A DNA stretch of 35,486 nt from NCBI GenBank assembly GCA_018065665.1, contig JAGHSV010000152.1:1-35486 (forward strand), read 5' to 3'. Of the stretch, positions 1-9,645 are shown piece by piece. The first letter of the stretch is position 1; each line of letters starts with the position of its first letter. Source of the DNA: Candidatus Sodaliphilus aphodohippi (GTDB lineage Bacteria; Bacteroidota; Bacteroidia; Bacteroidales; Muribaculaceae). The notes below the pieces were generated by a model. That model had not been told where the DNA came from and did no database searches. It worked only from the letters and a program-made list of their open reading frames with translations. The position numbers and the translations under genes are program-made.

Positions 1-147
1 TGAGTCACCTGAATTGCTGTAACATCCTCATAGTAAGCCCCTCTCTACTGGAGAGGGGTCGGGGGAGAGGCTCCTGAGTCACCTGAATTGCTGTAACATC
101 CTCATAGTAAGCCCCTCTCTACTGGAGAGGGGTCGGGGTGAGGCTCC
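1..147. repeat. Two tandem ~74-bp repeat units (1-74, 75-147) of a dispersed intergenic GC-hairpin repeat, followed by a partial third start (148-155)
   Basis: TGAGTCACCTGAATTGCTGTAACATCCTCATAGTAAGCCCCTCTCTACTGGAGAGGGGTCGGGG..GAGGCTCC occurs twice back to back. The reverse complement (GCCTCACCCCGACCCCTCTCC..GAGGGGCTTACTATGAGGATGTTACA) matches the repeats near 7814 and 26158. Confidence 0.9.
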
Positions 148-251
148 TGAGTCATCTGAACAGCGAAGCGCTCTGAACAGCAAAGCGCTCTCCAAAATAT
201 TAATTTATGCTAATATCGGGTGTAAAGTTGTGCAGTGTGAAAGATTTGCAG

Positions 252-259
252 TAACTTTG
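252..259 (+). promoter_or_regulatory. Bacteroidetes-type -7 element (TAACTTTG) upstream of the DUF2723 gene
   Basis: TAACTTTG with a TTG at about 227-229, 49 bp before the ATG at 308. Confidence 0.45.
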
Positions 260-307
260 TGAGTTAATATGTAAATTGCGATAATTATAAACTTCAATAT
301 AACTAAG

Positions 308-3300
308 ATGAAGAAGTACAACCTTATCAACAACGTGCTCGGTTGGGCGGTATTTGCTGTGGCATTGGTCACCTACCTGCTTACGCTCGAGCCAACTGCA
401 AGTTTCTGGGATTGCCCCGAGTTTATTGCACAGGGATTCAAGAGTGAAATCGGTCACCCGCCCGGAAACCCCATCTTTATTCTCGCTGCCCGTTTTGCCG
501 CCAACTTTGCCGGCGGCGACATCAGCAAGGTTGCTGTGTGTGTCAACGCCATGTCGGCCGTGTTCAGTGCCGCGACCATCCTGTTGCTGTTCTGGACCAT
601 CACACACCTGACCAAGAAACTGGTTTATAACGAAAACGAAGAGAAGCCGATGACGCTGACCCAGATGCTGGTTATCATGGGCAGTGGCATTGCCGGCGCT
701 CTTGCCTATACATGGAGCGACACGTTCTGGTTCTCGGCTGTCGAGGCCGAGGTCTATGCCTTCTCGTCGTTCTGCACCGCGCTGGTTGTATGGCTGATTT
801 GCAAGTGGGAAAACCGTGCCGACGAGCCCGACAGTGACCGCTGGCTGATATTGATTGCCTACATCTTTGGTCTGTCGCTGGGTGTCCACCTGCTGAACCT
901 GCTGTGCATCCCCGCCATCGCGCTGGTGTTCTACTACCGCAAGTTCGAGAAGACATCGGCCAAGGGCTCGCTGCTGACGCTGCTGGTGTCGTTTGTCATC
1001 ATCGTGCTGATTCTCTACGGCCTGGAACCCGGATTTGTCGAGATGAGCCAGAAATTCGAACTCCTGTGCGTTAACGGCATGGGCATGAGCTACAACATGG
1101 GTACGCTCGTTTATGCCATCCTGCTGATTGCAGTTCTGGCATGGAGCATCTATGAACTTTATAAGGGCAAGAGCCAGATACTCATGAAACTGTCGTTCTT
1201 TGTTGCCATCGTGCTCTCGGGCATGCTGATGTTCACCGACGGCATCCTGTTGCCCCTGGTGCTCATCCTTGCCCTCGCGATATATCTGTTCAAATTTGTC
1301 AAGGCAGTTCCGCGTCGCATCTTTGTCGGTGTCTCGCTGAGCATCCTGGCAATCTTCATCGGTTTTGCATCTTACGGACTGATTCTCATACGTTCTACTG
1401 CCAACACCCCGCTCGACGAGAACTCGCCCAACAACACATTCGCGCTGACCAAGTACCTCAGCCGCGAGCAGTATGGCGAGACCCCGCTGCTGTATGGCCG
1501 CACCTTCAAGAGCGGTATCATCTATCAGGACTCCTATGACGGCACTGCCAAGCCCTACAAGAGCGAAGGCCCGGCCGAGTATGCCCAGACCGTCAAGAAC
1601 GACCCCAACGAACCCGACTCTTACACCAAGACCGGTAACAAGGTCACATATAAGTACAGCCCTGAGCAGAACATGGTCTTCCCGCGCATCCACAGCGAGG
1701 CACACGAGCGTGAATACACCGAGTGGCTCGGACTTGAAGGTGAACTCGTCGATGCAACCGTTCGCGTCGATGTCAACGGCAACCCGACCCAGACCGAACC
1801 CAACCTCAAGCCTACCATGGGCGAGAACCTGCGTTTCTTCATCGACTACCAGTTGAACTACATGTACTGGCGTTACTTCATGTGGAACTTTGCAGGTCGC
1901 CAGAACGACATCCAGGGCATGGGCGAAATCACCCAGGGCAACTGGATCTCGGGCATACCGTTCATTGACAATCCCCGTCTGGGAGACCAGTCGCTGCTGC
2001 CCGACGACCTGGGCAAGGGCAACAAGGGACACAACGTGTTCTACATGCTGCCGCTGCTGCTGGGCATCATCGGTCTGCTGTGGCAGGCCTACCGCGGCAA
2101 GCGCGGCATCGAGCAGTTCTGGGTAGTGTTCTTCCTGTTCTTCATGACCGGCATCGCCATCGTGATGTACCTGAACCAGACACCCAGCCAGCCCCGTGAG
2201 CGTGACTATGCCTACGCCGGTTCGTTCTATGCCTATGCCATCTGGATTGGCCTCGGCGTTGCCGGCCTGTGGCGTATGCTGCTCGGCGCTATCGCCAAGG
2301 TAAAGAAAACCAAGAAAGAAGATACCGAGAATGCCTCCGGGCTGGCAATGGCAGCCGTGGCAGCCCTCATCGGACTTGCAGTGCCGCTGCAGATGGTCAG
2401 CCAGACATGGGACGACCACGACCGTAGCGGACGCTATGCCGCACGAGACTTTGGTATGGACTATCTTGCCAGTCTTGACCAGAACGCTGTCATCTTCACC
2501 AACGGCGATAACGACACCTTCCCGCTGTGGTACTGTCAGGAGGTGGAGAACTACCGTACCGACGTGCGCGTGGTGAACCTCAGCTATCTCGCAACCGACT
2601 GGTATATCCGCCAGATGCAGCGTGCCGCCTATGAGAGCGCACCCCTGCCCATGCTTGCCAACAAGAACACGTTTGCCTATGACGATCGTCAGTACAGTTA
2701 CTTTATCGACCCCGATACCGCCGTGCGCGTGCCCGTACTGAAGTCGCTCGAGCATCTCTATGGCCCCGAATACAAGAGCAACCCGTACGGTATGCCCGAG
2801 ATTAAGTACCCCAACACCTTTATACCCGTTGATGCCGCCGCTGCTGTCAAGGCAGGCGTTGTTCCCGCCAGCCAGCGCGACATGATTGCCGAGACAATCG
2901 ACATCAACCTGATGGGGCAGGGCTCAGGCATGACATCGAGCGCAGTGATGTCGCTTGACATCATCGCGTCGAGCATTGACCAGGGCTGGAAACGCCCGTG
3001 CTACTTTGCAATGACCGTACCACAGAGTTACTATCTGAACCTTGTGCCTTACTTGCGTAACACAGGTATGGCATACCAGGTTACACCCGTCAACTCGCAC
3101 AATAACCAGGAGATTGCGACTAACCCCGACAAGATGTATGACAACATCATGAACAAGTTCCGCTGGGGTGGTCTCGACACCGCAGCGCCCGGCTCGCTCT
3201 ACCTCGACGAGACAGTGCGCCGCATGGTCACAACAGTACGTTCATCAATGCTCGACCTTGCAACCGACTTCATCACCGAGGGCGACAGCGCCAATCTCGC

Positions 3301-3772
3301 AGCCAAGAACGGCCAGACTACATTCCTGGGGAAACCCATCAAGCAGTATGTGGCCGACCGCTATGCCAAGGCTCTGAAGGTGCTCGACATGATGACCACC
3401 AAGCTGCCGTCGGCAACCTGCGCCTACTCGATACAGCAGGGTGACCGCACAGCATTGCTTTACAGCTTGATTGGCAAGAACACCAACAATGCCGCCGCAA
3501 CAAAGAAGGCTAAGGAAATCTACGAGAGCGAGATTCTGCGCTATGCTCAGTACTCACGCTTCTACCAGTCACTCTCGCCTGCAATGTATGACCGCATCAC
3601 CAATCTGGATCGCTATATCGACACCCAGTATGTCGGCACCCTGATTTACCAGTACAACGAGTTTGACCCCAAGGGATGCCAGGAAATTATCAACAAGATG
3701 GCTGACATGGGAGTTAACCTGACACGTCTGGAAGCCGGCATGGAGGCAATGGGCAAGAGTGTTGAAGAGTAA
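308..3772 (+). CDS. DUF2723 family multi-pass membrane protein (GT117 / protein O-mannosyltransferase-like)
   Basis: 1154-aa ORF. N-terminus LTLEPTASFWDCPEFIAQGFKSEIGHPPGNPIFILAARF is characteristic of DUF2723; several TM segments; PSQPRERDYAYAGSFYAYAIWIG. Confidence 0.9.
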   Translation: MKKYNLINNVLGWAVFAVALVTYLLTLEPTASFWDCPEFIAQGFKSEIGHPPGNPIFILAARFAANFAGGDISKVAVCVNAMSAVFSAATILLLFWTITHLTKKLVYNENEEKPMTLTQMLVIMGSGIAGALAYTWSDTFWFSAVEAEVYAFSSFCTALVVWLICKWENRADEPDSDRWLILIAYIFGLSLGVHLLNLLCIPAIALVFYYRKFEKTSAKGSLLTLLVSFVIIVLILYGLEPGFVEMSQKFELLCVNGMGMSYNMGTLVYAILLIAVLAWSIYELYKGKSQILMKLSFFVAIVLSGMLMFTDGILLPLVLILALAIYLFKFVKAVPRRIFVGVSLSILAIFIGFASYGLILIRSTANTPLDENSPNNTFALTKYLSREQYGETPLLYGRTFKSGIIYQDSYDGTAKPYKSEGPAEYAQTVKNDPNEPDSYTKTGNKVTYKYSPEQNMVFPRIHSEAHEREYTEWLGLEGELVDATVRVDVNGNPTQTEPNLKPTMGENLRFFIDYQLNYMYWRYFMWNFAGRQNDIQGMGEITQGNWISGIPFIDNPRLGDQSLLPDDLGKGNKGHNVFYMLPLLLGIIGLLWQAYRGKRGIEQFWVVFFLFFMTGIAIVMYLNQTPSQPRERDYAYAGSFYAYAIWIGLGVAGLWRMLLGAIAKVKKTKKEDTENASGLAMAAVAALIGLAVPLQMVSQTWDDHDRSGRYAARDFGMDYLASLDQNAVIFTNGDNDTFPLWYCQEVENYRTDVRVVNLSYLATDWYIRQMQRAAYESAPLPMLANKNTFAYDDRQYSYFIDPDTAVRVPVLKSLEHLYGPEYKSNPYGMPEIKYPNTFIPVDAAAAVKAGVVPASQRDMIAETIDINLMGQGSGMTSSAVMSLDIIASSIDQGWKRPCYFAMTVPQSYYLNLVPYLRNTGMAYQVTPVNSHNNQEIATNPDKMYDNIMNKFRWGGLDTAAPGSLYLDETVRRMVTTVRSSMLDLATDFITEGDSANLAAKNGQTTFLGKPIKQYVADRYAKALKVLDMMTTKLPSATCAYSIQQGDRTALLYSLIGKNTNNAAATKKAKEIYESEILRYAQYSRFYQSLSPAMYDRITNLDRYIDTQYVGTLIYQYNEFDPKGCQEIINKMADMGVNLTRLEAGMEAMGKSVEE

Positions 3773-3801
3773 ACAGAAATAAGATAACATCACCCAAAAT
3801 C

Positions 3802-3837
3802 AACCAGGCACCCGGGGCCTCCTCCGGATGCCTGGTT
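3802..3837. other. Intergenic stem-loop (9-bp AACCAGGCA/TGCCTGGTT stem with an inner CCGG/CCGG), possible terminator or processing hairpin
   Basis: AACCAGGCAcCCGGggcctcctCCGGaTGCCTGGTT, no following T-run. Confidence 0.6.
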
Positions 3838-3859
3838 CACGATAGGAAACGACAATTAT

Positions 3860-4474
3860 ATGTTAGTCGAAAGACCACCGCTGCTTTACCGCATGCTGTT
3901 CCCCGAGACCGTCTGGCGAATACACAGGCGCGACCACTCGGTGTACCTCACATTTGACGACGGCCCGATACCCGAGGTGACGCCATGGGTGCTCGACACG
4001 CTGGACCGCTATGGCATCAAGGCAACCTTCTTCTGTGTCGGCGACAACGTGGCGCGCAACCCCGAGCTGTTTGAGGAAATCAAGCGCCGCGGCCACAGCG
4101 TGGGCAACCACACCATGAACCACCTGCAAGGGTCCAAGGTCACCACCAAACGGTACCTGCACAACGTCTTCAAGGCCCACGAGCTGATTGGCTCGACCCT
4201 GTTCCGCCCGCCGCACGGGTGGCTCCGTTGGGGGCAGTCGCGCGTGCTGCGTTCACGGTTCCGCATCGTCATGTATGACCTCGTGTCGCGTGACTACAGC
4301 AAGAAACTGACCGGCGAGCAGGTGCTGGACAACGTCAAACGCTTTGCGCGCAACGGCTCCATCATCGTCTTCCACGACTCGCTCAAGGCGCAGCGCAACA
4401 TGCAGTACGCGCTGCCACGCGCCATCGAGTGGCTTCAAGAACAAGGATACAACTTTGAGAGCATCCCAATGTAG
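3860..4474 (+). CDS. Polysaccharide deacetylase family protein (NodB homology domain)
   Basis: VYLTFDDGPIPEVTPWVLDTLDRYGIKATFFCVGDNVARNPELFEEIKRRGHSVGNHTMNH: NodB TFDDGP and H(S/T)xxxH-type motifs. Confidence 0.93.
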   Translation: MLVERPPLLYRMLFPETVWRIHRRDHSVYLTFDDGPIPEVTPWVLDTLDRYGIKATFFCVGDNVARNPELFEEIKRRGHSVGNHTMNHLQGSKVTTKRYLHNVFKAHELIGSTLFRPPHGWLRWGQSRVLRSRFRIVMYDLVSRDYSKKLTGEQVLDNVKRFARNGSIIVFHDSLKAQRNMQYALPRAIEWLQEQGYNFESIPM

Positions 4475-5426
4475 CATAGAAGACCGCATCAGGGACTATG
4501 CCGCCGGCATCGGTCTCGACGCCTGCGGTTTTGCCGTTGCCGGTCCTGTCAGCGACGCGGCTGTCGCGGCCTATGACCGGTGGATTGAAAGCGGTGCAAA
4601 CGGCTGCATGGAGTGGGCGGCACGCTACCGCGAGGTGCGCAACGACCCGCGTCTGCTGCTTGAGGGCGCACAGTCCATAGTCATGGTCGCCATGAACTAC
4701 TACCCGGCCGTCAGACAACGCCCCGACGTGCCGCAGTTTGCCATGTATGCCTACGGACGCGACTATCACGAGGTGGTCCGCGAACGCCTGCACCGGCTGG
4801 CACAGTTCATCAAGGACGAGTGCCCGGGCGCCGAGTGCCGCTGCTGCGTTGACACCGCCCCGCTGCGCGAGCGCTACTGGGCTCAGCAGGCTGGGCTGGG
4901 GTTTGTCGGACGCAACAACCAGCTCATCGTTCCCGGGCGCGGCTCACACTTCTTTCTGGGCGCCGTCATCACAACGGCACGCCTCACGCCCGATGCCCCC
5001 TGCACACTGTCGTGTGGCGACTGCATGGCGTGTGAGAACGCCTGCCCCGCCAGTGCACTCACGGGAGGCATCGCCGCCGACTGCCGCCGTTGCCTGTCGT
5101 GCCTCACCATCGAACACCGCGGTCCGTTGCCCCAGTGGGTGGGCGTTGCCCTGGGCAACCGCGTCTATGGCTGCGACGAGTGCCAGCGCGTCTGTCCGCA
5201 CAACAGCAACGCCACACCGTGTACCGCCCCCGAGTTCCAACCCTCGCCCGAGTTCCTCGCCCTCACCACCGAGAGAATTCTTGCCATGGACCAGACCGAC
5301 TTCAGCCGCCTGTTCTCACACAGCGCCATCAAGCGCACCAAACTCGCCGGCCTCCAGCGCAACGCCGAAAGCCTCGCACCCAGCAGCATCTCCCCCGACC
5401 CCTCCCCAAGAGGGAGGGGTGCCTAG
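4455..5426 (+). CDS. queG: Epoxyqueuosine reductase QueG
   Basis: APLRERYWAQQAGLGFVGRNNQLI, two 4Fe-4S motifs (CGDCMACENACPASAL; CDECQRVCPHNS). The ORF track starts at 4344, but that extension is low complexity and overlaps the deacetylase. A TTG at 4455 is a plausible start; the exact start is uncertain. Confidence 0.9.
   Translation: MRASQCSIEDRIRDYAAGIGLDACGFAVAGPVSDAAVAAYDRWIESGANGCMEWAARYREVRNDPRLLLEGAQSIVMVAMNYYPAVRQRPDVPQFAMYAYGRDYHEVVRERLHRLAQFIKDECPGAECRCCVDTAPLRERYWAQQAGLGFVGRNNQLIVPGRGSHFFLGAVITTARLTPDAPCTLSCGDCMACENACPASALTGGIAADCRRCLSCLTIEHRGPLPQWVGVALGNRVYGCDECQRVCPHNSNATPCTAPEFQPSPEFLALTTERILAMDQTDFSRLFSHSAIKRTKLAGLQRNAESLAPSSISPDPSPRGRGA
5391..5426 (+). repeat. Partial copy of a dispersed CCCCGACCCCTCCC..GGGAGGGG repeat fused to the 3' end of queG
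   Basis: TCCCCCGACCCCTCCCCAAGAGGGAGGGGTGCC. Encodes the QueG tail SPDPSPRGRGA*; hairpin 5399-5419 (CCCCTCCC/GGGAGGGG). Confidence 0.7.
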
Positions 5427-5459
5427 GTCCTCTATAAAGTCTAGAAATTCAAGAAAATC

Positions 5460-5482
5460 ATGCGCTGCAAGGCGCATTTTTT
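5460..5482 (+). terminator. Rho-independent terminator downstream of queG
   Basis: ATGCGC-TGCAAG-GCGCAT followed by TTTTTT. Confidence 0.8.
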
Positions 5483-5557
5483 GTACTAATTTAGGGTTTG
5501 GACGTGATTTAGTACATGTAGCTTACAACAAGTTATGGACAAAGCCGATTTTTGCAC

Positions 5558-5565
5558 TAACTTTG
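5558..5565 (+). promoter_or_regulatory. -7 element TAACTTTG upstream of the secreted protein gene (module copy 1)
   Basis: GCACTAACTTTGTGG, 43 bp before the ATG at 5608. Confidence 0.5.
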
Positions 5566-5607
5566 TGGAAAATCAATTTCTAATTACTAATTAAATCTTT
5601 CATCACT

Positions 5608-7812
5608 ATGAAGAAATTTACAAAACTAGTTCTCGCCGCCACCATTATGGCGGCAGCTATGCCATCCGCAGCACAGTCAATCATTGTCAATAATCAGTTG
5701 AAGTCCAAAGCATCTCTTGTATGCAGACCAAACATTGATATGAGCAAGTACACGAAGCGTACCCTTGCCAAGAACCTGGAGGCTTACACCCCAATCAGCA
5801 AGAAAGTGAAGACCAAGGGAGACGACCTTGTTACCGTTACCTTCATGGTGAACTACGACAAATCAGAAATGTACCCTTCCGGCGACTTGATTATCACAAG
5901 TAAAAATTACTCGGAAGACAAATGGATGGATTATGATAGCGAAATCAACGATTATAAATTAACTTGCCAGTTGCCGGCCGGAACTTATGATTTCTTGACT
6001 CCGGGAAGGTTTAAAAACAATGGTGGTATTTTGTATAACGTCAAGGAGTTGGTCAATATAACCAACGATACTACCATAATATTTGATTTTGCTGAATCCA
6101 ACATCAAGTATGCCTTTAAGACTTATAAACCGAACGGGGAAGAAGCAAAGATAAATGAATACGAACTAAATGAGTGGTGGGAAGTTACCGATACAGTTAC
6201 CAAAGGAAATTGTGATTATTTTGCCGATGACATCATGATTATTCTGAAAGGACACGGTGTTGTTGGGCTTTATGACTGCACGGCGACTTTTAAGCGAGTT
6301 GGAGAGTATCCAGGTGAAACTGTTTTTATTAACAAACTGAGTGATCGATATAAGATATCATCGTCTAGAGTATTTGAAGATACAGACGGTACATATATCG
6401 TTAAATATGAAACAACCGACATGAGCGAAACATTGCTGGCAAACAGCCCTGAAGACTTTGTACTGTACGAGGATGCATTCACATCTATAGGAAGTGATGC
6501 CGATAGACTCTATCAAGGATTCTATACTCATGAACTAGTTGGCAATGTCAGAATTGGAGGAAGGCTAAACAATGAATTGAGGCAAATATCAAATCCCATT
6601 ACCAAGCTGTATGTTGCTCCCAATATATCAAATGGTGATGATGCAAGTAAATTTGAAATCCTCGTGCAACCGGTATTTCAGGATAGCTATTTCGAAACAG
6701 CGCATTATGAAATCACTGTTAACGATGGAGAAGGCAATCCTGTAGAGGTTAAAGGTGATGTTGATATCAACAGAACACTCACTGGTCTGCCTGTCCTGTT
6801 AGACAAAAACGGGAATGCGGAATATGTCAACTCGGGTCACGTAGGAAATGGTAACTACACATTCTACGTTCCCGAAGGAGGTAGCAGAGACATTAGGATG
6901 TATCCCGGTCATCCTCAGTTCTCTTTCTCCAAAGACCAAAAAGTTCTTGACTATGGTTCAAGTTGTCCCATTAACTCAGTGATGTCAATGAATACCGAAA
7001 ACGTTGACCTGCCCGGCAAATACTCCAATCTGGAACCCTGCTACATTGGACGTTATGGAGAAGTTGTTTCCGGTTGCTATTCGGTCGAAATAAAGTATAA
7101 TGACAGTACTATTTGCAACGATTGCGTCTTAATGCCCGAACTCTTGCAACTCTTTGCCATTCAAGGCAATCCAGATGGGGTGATTACTGCCCACTTCGAA
7201 AACACCAACGCTGTTGTAGACGGTTTGCAAGGCAAGAACACTACCGATGTTTATTATGACCAGCGCAATGAAGACTGGACAGCACCCACGCTGCAAATGC
7301 TGCAATTCAAGGATGCCGAAGGCAACATCACAGACCGCTTTGATAATGCCGAAGACGGCATACTTGAATTTGCCGGTGGTGACTTCAACTATACAGTTGA
7401 CATGAATGAATATGTTTCTTGGTTTAACTGCAAGGAACAGACCGTTGAGGTGTCATACGCACCCTATGGCGGCACCAACTGGGAAACTCTTGAGGTGAAC
7501 GAGATTCCCGACAATTTCTTTATGCCAGGCTTCGGTTACTTCTACCGTGGCTCACTCCAGAACATTGAGGGCGAAGGTTGGTTTGACCTGAAGATTAAGC
7601 TGACAGACCTCTCGGGCAACTGGCAGGAGCAGACCATCTCGCCCGCATTCCGCATTGGCGACACACAAACTGGCATAGGCAATGTCAATGTCGGCAACGC
7701 TACCGAGGTTGCTCGCTACACCGTTGACGGCCGCGCAATCAGCGCACCCCAGGCTGGCGTGAACATCGTGAAGATGAGCGACGGCAGCGTGAAGAAAGTG
7801 TGGGTGAAGTAA
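5608..7812 (+). CDS. Large secreted protein with T9SS-like C-terminal tail (module copy 1)
   Basis: 734 aa; signal peptide MKKFTKLVLAATIMAAAMPSAAQS; C-terminus VARYTVDGRAISAPQAGVNIVKMSDGSVKKVWVK. Paralogue of 23956-26148. Confidence 0.85.
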   Translation: MKKFTKLVLAATIMAAAMPSAAQSIIVNNQLKSKASLVCRPNIDMSKYTKRTLAKNLEAYTPISKKVKTKGDDLVTVTFMVNYDKSEMYPSGDLIITSKNYSEDKWMDYDSEINDYKLTCQLPAGTYDFLTPGRFKNNGGILYNVKELVNITNDTTIIFDFAESNIKYAFKTYKPNGEEAKINEYELNEWWEVTDTVTKGNCDYFADDIMIILKGHGVVGLYDCTATFKRVGEYPGETVFINKLSDRYKISSSRVFEDTDGTYIVKYETTDMSETLLANSPEDFVLYEDAFTSIGSDADRLYQGFYTHELVGNVRIGGRLNNELRQISNPITKLYVAPNISNGDDASKFEILVQPVFQDSYFETAHYEITVNDGEGNPVEVKGDVDINRTLTGLPVLLDKNGNAEYVNSGHVGNGNYTFYVPEGGSRDIRMYPGHPQFSFSKDQKVLDYGSSCPINSVMSMNTENVDLPGKYSNLEPCYIGRYGEVVSGCYSVEIKYNDSTICNDCVLMPELLQLFAIQGNPDGVITAHFENTNAVVDGLQGKNTTDVYYDQRNEDWTAPTLQMLQFKDAEGNITDRFDNAEDGILEFAGGDFNYTVDMNEYVSWFNCKEQTVEVSYAPYGGTNWETLEVNEIPDNFFMPGFGYFYRGSLQNIEGEGWFDLKIKLTDLSGNWQEQTISPAFRIGDTQTGIGNVNVGNATEVARYTVDGRAISAPQAGVNIVKMSDGSVKKVWVK

Positions 7813-7813
7813 T

Positions 7814-7889
7814 GCCTCACCCCAACCCCTCTAGAAGCCTCTCCCAAACCCTCTCCTAAAGGAAAGGGCTTACTATAAGGGTGTTACAA
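7814..7889 (+). repeat. Dispersed intergenic repeat (GCCTCACCCCAACCCCTC / CCTCTCCCAAACCCTCTCC..GGGCTTACTATAAGGGTGTTACA)
   Basis: Matches 26158-26210 in the same orientation and 1-147 in reverse complement. Confidence 0.85.
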
Positions 7890-7896
7890 TAATACT

Positions 7897-7930
7897 GCGT
7901 CCCTGCTTAATGAGAGCGGGGACGCTTTTT
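7897..7930 (+). terminator. Rho-independent terminator, conserved in both module copies
   Basis: GCGTCCC TGCTTAATGAGAGCG GGGACGC TTTTT; same core at 26221-26253. Confidence 0.88.
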
Positions 7931-8037
7931 GGCACTCCCTCCTTCACGACTGTTGTGGGAAATACTCCCCAATGCCAAGGCAATTATACCTTAATAATCC
8001 ATGACAGCATTGAGCAGTATCGAAATGCCATCGTGGG

Positions 8038-8090
8038 TTGAAAAATATGCGAAAACGAATAAAATCTCATGGATTTCGCAGATTTTTCAA
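8038..8090 (+). repeat. Left 53-bp inverted repeat of the AAA ATPase cassette, itself palindromic
   Basis: TTGAAAAATATGCGAAAACGAATAAAATCTCATGGATTTCGCAGATTTTTCAA. 17-bp outer arms pair at 16/17; about 44/53 identical to the reverse complement of 9646-9698 by hand alignment. Confidence 0.85.
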
Positions 8091-8097
8091 GAATAGA

Positions 8098-8129
8098 TTT
8101 GCATATTCAAAATAAATATTTTAATTTTG
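8098..8129 (+). promoter_or_regulatory. Promoter (TTTG -33, TAATTTTG -7) for the AAA ATPase
   Basis: TTTG at 8098-8101, about 20 bp spacer, TAATTTTG at 8122-8129; lies just inside the left inverted repeat. Confidence 0.65.
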
Positions 8130-8156
8130 TTGCCATAAATATTATACTAAAAAACA

Positions 8157-9611
8157 ATGAATTATAAAACAATCATCGGGAGAAAAGAAGAGATAGCCAA
8201 ATTGCAAAAAATCAGCAAATCAAAAAAGTCGGAATTTGTTGCAATATATGGCAGACGAAGAGTGGGGAAATCCTACCTCGTCAATGAATTCTTTGGCAAT
8301 AAAATTCTGTTTAAGGCTATCGGCACTTACATCAAGGATGGTAACAAAGAATATGAGACCTATCGGCAAATTCAGTTAGACCATTTCCACGACGCTCTCC
8401 TGATGGCGGGACTTAGCCCCAAAGAGGGCAAACCAAACTGTTGGCGGCAAGCGTTTCTTCTGTTGAGAAAAGTTCTTCAGTCAAGTCGCAAGTCAAGAAA
8501 AATTGTATTCATTGACGAGCTGCCGTGGCTGGCCGGACCACAATCATCCGAAATGATATCTGAACTTGGTTATTTCTGGAATTCATGGGCAGGGAGCGAA
8601 CACAACATCATACTGATTGTATGCGGCTCGGCAACAAGCTGGATGCTCAACAATGTCATTCATGATTATGGAGGACTGCACGGTAGGCTGACAGAAACCA
8701 TGCGGTTGCAGCCCTTCACTTTGAGGGAGTGTGAGAGATATTACCGTAAAAACGGCTTTCACCTTTCGAGATACGAAATGTGTGTCAGCTATATGGCTCT
8801 CGGGGGCATACCATATTATCTTGACAAATTGCGACAAGACCAAACCATCACGGCAAACATTGACAGGATATTTTTCGGCAATGATCTGATACATCAGGAG
8901 TTTAAAGATGTATATACAGGGTTGTATTCAAGCAAGGAAAGATATATCGACATCGTGAAAGCCATCGGCAGCCGATTCTATGGTATGACACAGGCCGAAA
9001 TATGTAATGCCACCGGTATTAAAAGCGGAGGGGGCTTGAGCAAGTTGCTTGATAACCTGCGCGAGTCCGGAATCATTCGCGAATATCCCAAATATGGTAA
9101 AGAGAGGGTTGAAACCATTTATCAGTTAAAGGATTTCTTCTCACTGTTTTACCTTAGGTTCGTTTATGGCAAACAGATTCAAGCAGGCAAATGGAACTCA
9201 ATTCACGGTACTCCTGCATTCTATACTTGGGCTGGCGACTCTTTTGAATTACTTTGTATTGAACATCTGCCACAAATGATGGCTTCGTTGCCAATCAATT
9301 CTGTTGACAGAAATTATTGCTGGAACGGCAAAAGCCCGGACGGCAAAGGTGCGCAAATAGACCTGGTCATGGAGAGTCGGGCGGCAAGAACCGATTTCTT
9401 ATGCGAAATGAAGTTTTCGGGTGTAAAGTTTTCTATATCGTCGGAGCTTGAAGAGAACCTTTTGAACAAAATCGAAGCCTTTGCTACAAGCAAGATACAC
9501 AACAAGACCCACTCCATCCAGGTGGTGTTGGTCACTGCTATGGGAATAACACCGGGCATGCATTCCAGTTCGGTAAACCACACCATTACACTTAGTGATA
9601 TTTTTCAATGA
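8157..9611 (+). CDS. AAA family ATPase with C-terminal DUF234-type (PD-(D/E)xK-like) domain
   Basis: Walker A YGRRRVGKSYLVNEFF, Walker B KIVFIDELPWL, C-terminal QIDLVMESRAARTDFLCEMKFS (D...ExK pattern). Confidence 0.9.
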   Translation: MNYKTIIGRKEEIAKLQKISKSKKSEFVAIYGRRRVGKSYLVNEFFGNKILFKAIGTYIKDGNKEYETYRQIQLDHFHDALLMAGLSPKEGKPNCWRQAFLLLRKVLQSSRKSRKIVFIDELPWLAGPQSSEMISELGYFWNSWAGSEHNIILIVCGSATSWMLNNVIHDYGGLHGRLTETMRLQPFTLRECERYYRKNGFHLSRYEMCVSYMALGGIPYYLDKLRQDQTITANIDRIFFGNDLIHQEFKDVYTGLYSSKERYIDIVKAIGSRFYGMTQAEICNATGIKSGGGLSKLLDNLRESGIIREYPKYGKERVETIYQLKDFFSLFYLRFVYGKQIQAGKWNSIHGTPAFYTWAGDSFELLCIEHLPQMMASLPINSVDRNYCWNGKSPDGKGAQIDLVMESRAARTDFLCEMKFSGVKFSISSELEENLLNKIEAFATSKIHNKTHSIQVVLVTAMGITPGMHSSSVNHTITLSDIFQ

Positions 9612-9645
9612 CTTGTAAGACAAGATATTAAGCCCAATAACTTAT

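Noticed and set aside
200-2755. 851-aa antisense ORF opposite the DUF2723 gene
   Set aside because: Composition is His/Gln/Val-rich low-sense translation opposite a clear membrane protein; a typical consequence of codon bias in a GC-rich gene.
4344-4454. ORF-track start of QueG at 4344
   Set aside because: The extension (MRATAPSSSSTTRSRRSATC...) is out-of-frame deacetylase sequence; QueG homology begins near SIEDRIRDYAAGIG.
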